Origin: Deltaproteobacteria bacterium
GTDB taxonomy: Bacteria; Myxococcota_A; Polyangia; Polyangiales; Polyangiaceae
Assembly (NCBI GenBank): GCA_016218915.1
Contig: JACRCQ010000076.1
Location: 36,618-100,617 of the forward strand
Direction: 5' to 3'
DNA: 64,000 bases
Made by a program: the position numbers and the translations under genes. Shown here piece by piece: positions 8,120-15,636 of this stretch (positions within the stretch are counted from its first letter, which is position 1; each line of letters begins with the position of its first letter). The notes under the pieces were generated by a model. That model made no database searches, was not told the DNA's origin, and worked only from the letters and a program-made list of their open reading frames with translations.

Positions 8120-9391
8120 CTAGATGGGGATGCCAGGGGCGGGGAAGTCTTTGCACATGTCGGCGACTTCGCGCGCGGTGCGCGTGATCAACGCCTCGTC
8201 GTCGTGCTTCTGGATGACCTGATCCATCCACCCCGCGATGCGCTTCATCTCGGCTGTGCCCATGCCGCGGGAGGTGACCGAAGGCGTGCCCAGGCGCAGG
8301 CCCGACGGATCGAAGGGCTTGCGCGGATCGAAAGGCACCGTGTTGTAGTTGGCCACGATCCCGGCGCGATCGAGCGCTTTGGCGGCGATCTTGCCCGGGA
8401 TGTTCTTGTTGGTGAGGTCGATCAGGATCAGGTGGTTGTCGGTTCCACCGGTCACCAGGCTATATCCCAATTCGGACAGACCTGCGGCGAGCGCCTTGGC
8501 GTTCTCCACGATCTTGTGGGCGTAGGTCTTGAACGCCGGCTGCGCTGCTTCGTGCGCAGCCACTGCAATCGCCGCCGTGGTGTGGTTGTGCGGCCCGCCC
8601 TGCAGCCCCGGGAACACCGCCTTGTCGATCGCCTTGGCGTGCTCCTTCTTGCACAGGATCATGCCGCCGCGCGGTCCGCGCAGCGTCTTGTGCGTGGTCG
8701 TGGTGATCACGTCCGCGATCCCCACCGGCGACGGGTGAGCACCGCCTGCGACCAGCCCTGCGATGTGCGCGATGTCAGCTGCCAGGATCGCTCCGACCTC
8801 GTCGGCGATCGAGCGGAACGCCTGGAAGTCGATGATGCGCGAGTAGGCGGTGGCGCCGCAGAAGATCAGCTTGGGACGATGCTCCTTGGCGAGCTCGCGG
8901 GCTTGATCGTAGTCGATCAGGTGGTTGTCCTTCCGGACGTTGTAGGCGACGCTCTTGAAGAACATGCCGGTGATGGAAACGTTCCATCCGTGGGTGAGAT
9001 GGCCGCCGGAGGGCAGCGCCAGACCCATGATGGTTTCGCCCGGCTTCGCGAACGCCAGGTAGACCGCCAGGTTGGCCGGGCTGCCCGAGTAGGGCTGCAC
9101 GTTGGCGTGCTCGGCGCCGAAGAGCTTCGCCATGCGCGCTGCCGCGATCTCCTCGACCTGGTCGACCTGCTGCTGGCCTTCGTAGTAGCGCTTGCGCGGG
9201 TAGCCTTCGGAGTACTTGTTGGTGAACACGGAGCCGGCCGCCTCGAGCACAGCGCGCGATGCGTAGTTCTCGCTGGGGATGAGCCGGACGGTGTCGTGCT
9301 CGTAGCGCGCTTCCTTTGCCACGAGCTCGGCGATTTCGGGGTCGGTTTCTGCGAGCGAAGGCTCGCGCCATTGAATGATCGGCTGAGTCAT
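8120..9391 (-). CDS. glyA: Serine hydroxymethyltransferase
   Basis: 423 residues, the usual length. The enzyme interconverts serine plus tetrahydrofolate with glycine plus 5,10-methylene-tetrahydrofolate, using PLP. Diagnostic blocks are RLIPSENYAS, NKYSEGYPRKRYYEG, NVQPYSGSPAN, AADIAHIAG, and the PLP-lysine block TTTTHKTLRGPRGG, all intact. ATG at 9391 gives a standard N-terminus (MTQPIIQWREPSLAE); an in-frame ATG at 9409 is an alternative, and the only SD-like GGAG is 12 nt from 9391. Divergent from the ferredoxin-like gene, with 153 bp between; no riboswitch-like structure was recognised there. Confidence 0.95.
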   Translation of the reverse strand: MTQPIIQWREPSLAETDPEIAELVAKEARYEHDTVRLIPSENYASRAVLEAAGSVFTNKYSEGYPRKRYYEGQQQVDQVEEIAAARMAKLFGAEHANVQPYSGSPANLAVYLAFAKPGETIMGLALPSGGHLTHGWNVSITGMFFKSVAYNVRKDNHLIDYDQARELAKEHRPKLIFCGATAYSRIIDFQAFRSIADEVGAILAADIAHIAGLVAGGAHPSPVGIADVITTTTHKTLRGPRGGMILCKKEHAKAIDKAVFPGLQGGPHNHTTAAIAVAAHEAAQPAFKTYAHKIVENAKALAAGLSELGYSLVTGGTDNHLILIDLTNKNIPGKIAAKALDRAGIVANYNTVPFDPRKPFDPSGLRLGTPSVTSRGMGTAEMKRIAGWMDQVIQKHDDEALITRTAREVADMCKDFPAPGIPI

Positions 9392-9544
9392 GGCGTGACG
9401 GTACTCCATAACCCGGGGTGAGATTCAAGACTCCTCGAGGGGATCGCTCGATCCGCATCCCGGACGGCCCGGGCCGGTGTCCGGTTGCCACGGCACGGCG
9501 TCCGCTTGACGCGCCATGCGTGCGGGCGGTACTGCTCGGCACAC

Positions 9545-10519
9545 ATGCCCAAGGTCAAGTTCGTCGTAGAGCACCAGGTGGTCGAGGCTGAAGCCGGCCG
9601 CAAGTTGCGTGAAATCGCGCAGGATGCCGGGATCAAACTCGAACGGGAATTCTTCCGAGGGGTCAACTGCCACGGATTGGGCCTATGCGGCTGCTGCAAG
9701 GTCTGGGTCCACCCGTCCAGCAGCAACGCGCTCAATGCGCCCAACCTCCGCGAGCGGATCTTCGGCATGAGCGCCGGACGCAGGCTCGCTTGCCAGGCCC
9801 GCGTCCAGGGCGACGTGGACGTCACAAGCATGCCCGGCGGCGACGATCGGTTGGAGACCCACCGGTCGATCGCGGCGACTCCGGGGCCTCTTGCGGATGC
9901 GAGCGCACATCGCAAGCCCATCGACGAAGCAGCATCGATCGCCTACCCCTTGGGCCACCCTTCTGCTGTGGGAAAAGGTGAAGTCCCTGCTCCGGCGGCC
10001 AAACAAGAGGCTGCGCCTGACGCAAAGCCCGCTGCAGGCAAAAAGGAGCCTGCCAAGCCTGAGGCTGCGAAGAGCGAGGCTGCCAAGCCTGAGGCTGCGA
10101 AGACCGAGGCTGCCAAACCTGAGGCTGCGAAGAGCGAGGCTGCCAAGCCTGAGGCTGCGAAGAGCGAGGCTGCCAAGCCTGAGGCTGCGAAAACCGAGGC
10201 TGCCAAACCTGAGGCTGAGAAGACCGAGGCTGCCAAACCTGAGGCTGAGAAGACCGAGGCTGCGAAGAGCGAGGCTGCCAAGCCCGAACCTGCCAAGGAG
10301 GACTTGAAGTCGACCAGGGCTGACGCACCGAAGGCCAAAGCGGTTGCGGAAAAACAGAAATCTACGGACGGCGTGCCCGAGCCCCCTGCGGACCCACCTG
10401 CTGAACCCAAAGCTGAGTCCAAGGCGGCAAGCGAAGAAGGCTCCGCAAAGGTCGACGGTGCGGCGAAGGAGCCTGCGGCAGCCGAGCCCGACAAGAAGGT
10501 CGAGCCTGAGGCAAAGTAG
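9545..10519 (+). CDS. [2Fe-2S] ferredoxin-like protein with long EAAKPEAAK-repeat tail
   Basis: 324 residues in two parts. Residues 1-95 form a ferredoxin fold: VKFVVEHQVVEAEAGRKLREIAQDAG, then NCHGLGLCGCC (CX5CX2C) and a later Cys in RRLACQARV, the four ligands of a plant/adrenodoxin-type [2Fe-2S] cluster. After a linker of about 60 residues, a low-complexity Ala/Glu/Lys/Pro tail runs to the end, including about eight 10-residue units of the type EAAKPEAAKS/T. The head suggests electron transfer; the tail resembles extended spacer or partner-binding arms such as TonB or lipoyl-domain linkers. No redox partner gene is adjacent. The combination is unusual. Confidence 0.8.
   Translation: MPKVKFVVEHQVVEAEAGRKLREIAQDAGIKLEREFFRGVNCHGLGLCGCCKVWVHPSSSNALNAPNLRERIFGMSAGRRLACQARVQGDVDVTSMPGGDDRLETHRSIAATPGPLADASAHRKPIDEAASIAYPLGHPSAVGKGEVPAPAAKQEAAPDAKPAAGKKEPAKPEAAKSEAAKPEAAKTEAAKPEAAKSEAAKPEAAKSEAAKPEAAKTEAAKPEAEKTEAAKPEAEKTEAAKSEAAKPEPAKEDLKSTRADAPKAKAVAEKQKSTDGVPEPPADPPAEPKAESKAASEEGSAKVDGAAKEPAAAEPDKKVEPEAK
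10050..10286 (+). repeat. In-frame 30-bp tandem coding repeats in the ferredoxin-like gene
   Basis: About eight tandem copies of a 30-bp unit (GAGGCTGCGAAGAGCGAGG plus CTGCCAAGCCT), differing at a few positions (agc/acc, gcg/gag). The period is divisible by three, so copy-number change would lengthen or shorten the tail without shifting frame. Repeats this close in sequence are expected to vary between strains. Confidence 0.9.
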
Positions 10520-10675
10520 AATCTCCCAGCCCGATGCTCGCGTCGCGCGACGCGATGAGCTGCGCAACCGCACCACAACGGAACGGAATAGGCTGGCGTC
10601 GCGTCGTCGGGCTGGGTCAGAGTAGGGGTTGCGCTTGGGGCCCGGAGCCACCCAAGCCCGGGGACAAGGTTGAGC

Positions 10676-12154
10676 ATGGCTGAGGAGCCCAGCACGAGGG
10701 AGAGCTCGAACACGATCCTCGTCGTGGACGACGATCGTGCGACGCGTCGGACCCTCGAGAGGATCCTCGTGGATGCCGGCTATGCGGTGGAGACGGCGGC
10801 GGACGGTCCTTCCGCCCTGGACCGTCTTCTCGCTGGCGGCGTCGAGGTGTGCCTGCTGGATCTGGGCCTGCCCGGCATGAGCGGCATGGAGATTCTTCGC
10901 AAGCTGCGCGACGAGGAGTCGCGTCTGGAGTCATCGCCGGCAGTGATCGTGATCAGCGCTCGCGACGACATGAAGACCACGGTGCAGGCGGTGCAGCTGG
11001 GCGCATACGACTATCTGGTGAAGCCGCCGGACGCGAACCGTCTGCGAATCACGGTTACCCGCGCGCTGGAGCAACGGCAGACCTCGCTCGCCCTGGCCCA
11101 TCTCGTGGCTGAGGAGCGCGAGGATCACGGTGTAGGCAACATCATCGGCAAGTCCGAGTCGATCCGTGACGTCTACAAGAAGATCGGCGCTGTCTCCACG
11201 AGCCGCGCGACCGTGCTGATCACGGGCGAGAGCGGCACGGGCAAGGAGCTCGTGGCGCGTGCGATCCACTTCTCTTCCGAGACAGCGCAGTATCCCTTCG
11301 TGGCCGTGAACTGCACGGCGTTTCCCCATCACCTGCTCGAGAGCGAGCTGTTCGGGCACATTCGGGGCGCCTTCACGGGAGCGGTCGCAGACAAGATCGG
11401 ACGATTCCAGCTGGCTGCCCAGGGCACGCTGTTTCTCGACGAGATCGGCGAGCTGCCCATTGATCTGCAGGCCAAGCTGCTGCGCGTGCTCCAGGAGCGC
11501 GTGTTCGAGCGCGTCGGCGATACTCGCCCCACCAAGCTGCTCGCGCGCATGATCGCTGCCACGCACCGCGACCTGGGCCAGATGGTCAAGGAAGGAACGT
11601 TCCGCGAAGATCTCTACTACCGCTTGAAGATCGTGGAAGTCCATCTGCCGCCGTTGCGCGAACGACGGGAGGACATCCCGTTGCTGGTCGACCACCTGTT
11701 CCGCCGCATCACGCGCGAGACGCACCGTCGAGTGCGCTACGTCTCGGCTGAAGCCATGCAGCTTCTGTCGACCTACCAATGGCCTGGCAACGTTCGCGAG
11801 CTGGAGAACGCGCTCACGCGCGGCGTGGTGCTCACCCAGGGCGAGGTGCTCACGGTCGACACGCTCCCCATCTCGATGGACGACGAGGATTCTGCGGATG
11901 CCGGGGCGAACGGTCATTCCGATCCAGCTTCGGGCGCCAAGGGCGCTCCTCAGTCGTCGGCGCACGGCGAGCAGCAGCTTGCCACGCTTCGCGAAGTCGA
12001 GCGCCTGCACATCTTTCGCGTGCTCAACCACACGCATTGGAACAAGCGACGAACCTGCGCGATCCTGCAGATCACCCGCCCCACGCTCGACAGGAAGATC
12101 CGCGAGTTCGGATTCGAGCGCCCGTCCCCAGGCTCCGCTGCGGGCAGCAGCTAG
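10676..12154 (+). CDS. NtrC-family sigma-54-dependent response regulator
   Basis: 492 residues. Receiver domain at about 15-135 (ILVVDDDRA; phospho-acceptor Asp in [12 protein letters not shown]; conserved Lys in YLVKPP). AAA+ sigma-54 activation domain at about 155-390 with Walker A GESGTGKE, the sigma-54 contact loop GAFTGA, Walker [12 protein letters not shown] and the [10 protein letters not shown] block. A Fis-type HTH lies at the C-terminus ([20 protein letters not shown]). It therefore activates sigma-54 promoters when phosphorylated. No sensor kinase is adjacent, so the partner is elsewhere. ATG at 10676 is used; a TTG two codons earlier is possible. Targets unknown. Confidence 0.93.
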   Translation: MAEEPSTRESSNTILVVDDDRATRRTLERILVDAGYAVETAADGPSALDRLLAGGVEVCLLDLGLPGMSGMEILRKLRDEESRLESSPAVIVISARDDMKTTVQAVQLGAYDYLVKPPDANRLRITVTRALEQRQTSLALAHLVAEEREDHGVGNIIGKSESIRDVYKKIGAVSTSRATVLITGESGTGKELVARAIHFSSETAQYPFVAVNCTAFPHHLLESELFGHIRGAFTGAVADKIGRFQLAAQGTLFLDEIGELPIDLQAKLLRVLQERVFERVGDTRPTKLLARMIAATHRDLGQMVKEGTFREDLYYRLKIVEVHLPPLRERREDIPLLVDHLFRRITRETHRRVRYVSAEAMQLLSTYQWPGNVRELENALTRGVVLTQGEVLTVDTLPISMDDEDSADAGANGHSDPASGAKGAPQSSAHGEQQLATLREVERLHIFRVLNHTHWNKRRTCAILQITRPTLDRKIREFGFERPSPGSAAGSS

Positions 12155-12218
12155 GGCCGCGTTCCCGGCGTGCGCTGTGGGGGCGTGCGACGGCCCGCCG
12201 CGCCTGCGCCGAGAGCCG

Positions 12219-12653
12219 CTATGGCGAAGCGGGCACAGCTTCGCCTTCGAGCAGGCGTCGCACGGTCGCCAGGATGCTCGCATCTGCAGGGGGAAAATCC
12301 TGGTCCACGAGCTCTGCACCGGTGCGCCACTGAAGTGCAGCCACGTCGATCACCGCGGGCGCAGGGGAGCCCGGTCTCCGGTGCGCTTCGTAGAAGAGGA
12401 TGAGCACGCTCTTGCCAGGATAGCGATGGAACGCGACGTCGAGGATGGCTCCGACCTCGACCTCCACGCCGAGCTCTTCTCGCAGCTCGCGCACCAGAGC
12501 ATCCCGAGGATCTTCGTCTTGCTCGACCTTGCCGCCGGGGAACTCCCAGGCGCCGGCGAGGTGCGAGCCGGGCATGCGCTGCGTGACCAGCACGCGCCCG
12601 TGCTCCACGATGACAGCGGCGACGACGAGGACGGTGGGACGAGCCTGGCTCAC
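12219..12653 (-). CDS. Nudix hydrolase, MutT-like (8-oxo-dGTP diphosphatase type)
   Basis: 144 residues with a complete Nudix box, GGKVEQDEDP followed by REELREEL-type REXXEEXG (GX5EX7REUXEEXGU), near residues 37-60. The N-terminal AAVIVEHGRVLVTQR and the AWEFPGGK segment are typical of MutT/CTP-pyrophosphohydrolase members that clean oxidised nucleotides. The last gene of the minus-strand run; it starts 71 bp after the S9 peptidase stop and may be co-transcribed. Substrate is inferred from subfamily resemblance only. Confidence 0.87.
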   Translation of the reverse strand: MSQARPTVLVVAAVIVEHGRVLVTQRMPGSHLAGAWEFPGGKVEQDEDPRDALVRELREELGVEVEVGAILDVAFHRYPGKSVLILFYEAHRRPGSPAPAVIDVAALQWRTGAELVDQDFPPADASILATVRRLLEGEAVPASP

Positions 12654-12724
12654 GGCTGGGTGTCTACAAGCAACCGCGGGCAGAGGCCAGCTCGGATTCG
12701 TCCGGGCGCCCTACGGTCCGCGCG

Positions 12725-14749
12725 TCAGCGCGGGAGGCTGCGCTCGAGGAACCTGGCAGCGCGTGCCATCAGCTCGATCATGTTCTCCACCCGGTCGACC
12801 GAGTGTCCTTCGTTGGCAGCGACCATGTACTCGACCGGAACTCCGCGCGCGCGCAGTGAACGCACGATCTGATCAGACTCGGAGCGCGGGACCCGCGGGT
12901 CGTTTTGTCCCTGGTAGACGAACAACGGGTCGACGATCTTGTGCGCATCGGCAAGAGGCGAGGTCGAATCGAGGAATGGTCCGTCCTTGTCCACGCTTCC
13001 AAACTCCTTGGACAGGAAGCTGGCGATGTAGCCTGCCGTGGATGCCATGAACGATCTCCAGTGCGACGGGCCCACGAGGTCGATGCCAGCGCTCCACAGG
13101 TCTGATTGCCGCGTGAGCGCCATGAGCACCATGTAGCCGCCGTAGCTTCCGCCAAACACCACCATGCGTCGTGCGTCGGCCCACGGTTGGCTCGCAGCCC
13201 ATCGGCCCACAGCTTCCATGTCCTTGACCGCATCGAGACGTCGGGGGCCGTTGTCTGCCATCTCCCACGCGCGTCCGAAGCCGGTCGAGCCACGGATGTT
13301 TGGCTCGACGACCGCATAGCCGAGGGCAGAGAACCAACGGGTGAATGCGTTCCACTGGATCGACGAGGACGCCGCAGGGCCGCCGTGGAGCGTGACGACC
13401 ACCGGCAGCTTTGGGGGTCTCGCGGCGGAGGACGGAAGATACAGATTCACGGGGACCAGCTGGCCGTCGAACGAAGCGACCTGCACGATCGAGGTCTCGA
13501 TGGCGGGCAGCGAGGCAAGGGTCGGTCGCGCCTCCCTGCGAAGCGGCTGGACAGCGCCGCTGGCTACGTCGATGCGAAAAACTTCAGGCGGCCGATCCGC
13601 GGTGGACCACGTTGCGGTCAGATGCTTGCCGTCTTCGGAGAACCTGCCCGCGCTGCCCGAGCCCAGCGCAAGAGTCACCGGGCGGCGGACCTGGAGCGTG
13701 GCCGCGTCGAGGATCCTGAGCTCCTTGTGGTTGCCAGCATCCACGGTCAGACCTAGCGCTCCGCCTTTGCGGCTCACGGACACCGACGTGATGCGGGCCG
13801 TTGCCGGGTTGGATTCGACGTAGCGCGCCTTGTGCTTCAAGGTTGCCAGGTCGAGCGCGATCAGCGTGCCGGTCTCTCCCCCGTCGTCCGTCGCGATGAA
13901 CACGCTCCGGGCGTCAGCCGACAAGCTCGCGTCGTGCACCACCGCCGGCTTGCCGTCCGGGAAGATCACGCGGCCCGTGCCCCGCTTGAGATCCACCAGC
14001 AGGAGCTTGGATTCCGAGGGGGACTCGAACCGGATGAACAGCGCGCGGGAGCCGGTGGCATCGACATCTGCGAGCGCGCCTGGGGAGGGATCCGTGTAGA
14101 CCACCGTCGACTTGAATGCAGGCGAGGTGGGCTGGACCAGGATCCGGGTGGAGCGATCCGCGGCGCTGCGCGCGGAGTAGACCATGGTGGCCGGCGCGCG
14201 CTCGGGCAGGAAGGGAAGATCGCGGTGCAGCCTGTCTCCTGGCGTCAGCTCGACCAGGTGGCTGCCATCGAGATCCACGCGAAAGATCGAGTAGTTCTCG
14301 TCTGCGCCGCGGTCGGACAGGAACACCGCGGACTTGCCGTCGCGCTCCAGGCGCGCCCCTGCGACGGCTTCCGAGGTGTTGACGATGCGCAAGGGGGGAG
14401 CCTCGGGGTGTGCGAGCTCGCCCACGTACAGCTGCTGGATGCCGGGCATGTTGGAGCGAAAGAGGAAGCGCTTGCCATCTGGGGCAAGCTCCGCGTCGCG
14501 ATCGTGGAAGGCTGCCACGATGCCTTCCGCCTTGCGTGCGAGCTCCGCAACGCGTGCTGCCGGCTCCCCTCGGACCACGTCCGGATCAGAGTCGGCCGGC
14601 AGCCTGGCGGAAGCTGCGGGCACGGTCGTGGAGGCAGCTGCGACGGGTGCAACTCCAGGGCCGCGAGCCGCCGGAGGGCGAGGTGAAGGGGCCGCTGGCG
14701 CGCAAGCGAACAGCGCTGCGGGCACAAGCGCAAGGGCAATCCTTCTCAT
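12725..14749 (-). CDS. Lipoprotein S9-family prolyl-oligopeptidase-like peptidase
   Basis: 674 residues. A signal peptide ends in a lipobox (ALFAC), so the enzyme is probably anchored on the cell envelope. A Pro/Ala-rich linker follows, then a beta-propeller region with TolB/DPP-like blades (RFLFRSNMPGIQQLYVGEL, SDRGADENYSIFRVDLDG). The C-terminal alpha/beta hydrolase has the nucleophile block FGGSYGGYM, an Asp in the NDPRVP block and the catalytic His in ANEGHSVDR, an intact triad for the family. Start at 14749 lies 5 bp after the stop of the ABC-like gene, so the two are coupled. The frame runs open further upstream only as a shadow. Likely a periplasmic peptide-processing enzyme. Confidence 0.88.
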   Translation of the reverse strand: MRRIALALVPAALFACAPAAPSPRPPAARGPGVAPVAAASTTVPAASARLPADSDPDVVRGEPAARVAELARKAEGIVAAFHDRDAELAPDGKRFLFRSNMPGIQQLYVGELAHPEAPPLRIVNTSEAVAGARLERDGKSAVFLSDRGADENYSIFRVDLDGSHLVELTPGDRLHRDLPFLPERAPATMVYSARSAADRSTRILVQPTSPAFKSTVVYTDPSPGALADVDATGSRALFIRFESPSESKLLLVDLKRGTGRVIFPDGKPAVVHDASLSADARSVFIATDDGGETGTLIALDLATLKHKARYVESNPATARITSVSVSRKGGALGLTVDAGNHKELRILDAATLQVRRPVTLALGSGSAGRFSEDGKHLTATWSTADRPPEVFRIDVASGAVQPLRREARPTLASLPAIETSIVQVASFDGQLVPVNLYLPSSAARPPKLPVVVTLHGGPAASSSIQWNAFTRWFSALGYAVVEPNIRGSTGFGRAWEMADNGPRRLDAVKDMEAVGRWAASQPWADARRMVVFGGSYGGYMVLMALTRQSDLWSAGIDLVGPSHWRSFMASTAGYIASFLSKEFGSVDKDGPFLDSTSPLADAHKIVDPLFVYQGQNDPRVPRSESDQIVRSLRARGVPVEYMVAANEGHSVDRVENMIELMARAARFLERSLPR

Positions 14750-14754
14750 CGCGC

Positions 14755-15636
14755 TCACTGCCAGATGGCGACCGCCTCGAGGAGCGTCGTGTCGCTCTCC
14801 CGAGCAGCGTCGAGCAGCACACGCGTCGTGGCGCCTTCGGGGAGACACACGATCATGCGCGGAGGGTCGCCGCGCACTTCGACGCCGGCGGCCACGGCGC
14901 GCTCGACGAAGGCAGGCTCGTTGCCGCGCACGACGATGGCGTAGAGGCGGACGCCCTTGAGCAGAGCGTCGGGCTGTCCGATCCAGCTCGTTCCGCTGTC
15001 GGACAGCAGGGCCACGCAATCCGCACCGAGCAACAGCTCACGCTCCGGGCTGGAGGGATCAGAGCGGAGGGCTGTGGCGATCACGGAGCGGGACTTGCAG
15101 GCCTGGCCGAGCACGTTCAGAACGTATCGCGCGGCCTGGGTCTCGAGCCCTGCCAGGGGTGCCTCGGCGAACAGCACGCTGGCACCTGGGAGCATCGCCT
15201 GGGCGATGACCGCGGCTCTTCGCTCGGCCAACGAGAGCGTTGGGGCCTTGCGCGTCTCGAGCGCGCGCAGCCCGAGGTCGTCCATGGCTGCGTGGGCGGC
15301 TGCTGCGGCTTCGGTGCGAGACAGACCTGCGAGGCGGAAGCTCACGGTCACGTAGGCGAGGATGCTGTCACGGTGCGGCAAGGGCAGATCCAGCGCAGCG
15401 ATACCGACATGCCCGAAGTGGGCGCCCTGGGCGACGTCCTTGCCGTTGATCAGAAGCGAACCGGACACGACCGTTCCACGCGACGAGATCGCTGCAGCGA
15501 TCGCTGCGCTCGGCGCGCCCGCGAGCACGAGACGTCTGCCAGCAGCCCGCAAGGCAAGCTGATCGCAGGCGGCCGCGCCTTCCACGTCGATGCGCGCGTC
15601 ACGTACCTCGATCGAGACATCGACGGGCTGTGTCAC
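14755..15636 (-). CDS. Degenerate ABC-transporter ATPase-like protein lacking Walker A
   Basis: 293 residues. The first 220 follow the layout of an ABC ATPase: an N-terminal beta sheet, a signature-like helix start LSLAERRAAVIAQAML and a Walker-B-like ASVLFAEAPLAGLE. But the phosphate-binding loop is LAGAPSAAIAAAIS where GXXGXGKS/T should be, and the Walker B Asp-Glu is Ala-Glu. ATP hydrolysis is therefore unlikely. The last 70 residues are a separate small domain. GTG start at 15636, overlapping the SppA fusion stop (GTGA). No transmembrane permease gene is nearby. I infer a regulatory or structural pseudo-ATPase; it could also be a decaying gene, though the frame is intact and tightly coupled. 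Confidence 0.6.
   Translation of the reverse strand: MTQPVDVSIEVRDARIDVEGAAACDQLALRAAGRRLVLAGAPSAAIAAAISSRGTVVSGSLLINGKDVAQGAHFGHVGIAALDLPLPHRDSILAYVTVSFRLAGLSRTEAAAAAHAAMDDLGLRALETRKAPTLSLAERRAAVIAQAMLPGASVLFAEAPLAGLETQAARYVLNVLGQACKSRSVIATALRSDPSSPERELLLGADCVALLSDSGTSWIGQPDALLKGVRLYAIVVRGNEPAFVERAVAAGVEVRGDPPRMIVCLPEGATTRVLLDAARESDTTLLEAVAIWQ

Noticed and set aside
8076-9544. Possible glycine riboswitch near glyA
   Set aside because: The 153-bp divergent region shows none of the conserved glycine-aptamer core I could recognise.
10050-10290. Regular 30-bp repeats looked like a CRISPR array
   Set aside because: Units are directly tandem without unique spacers and code in frame for EAAKPEAAK.
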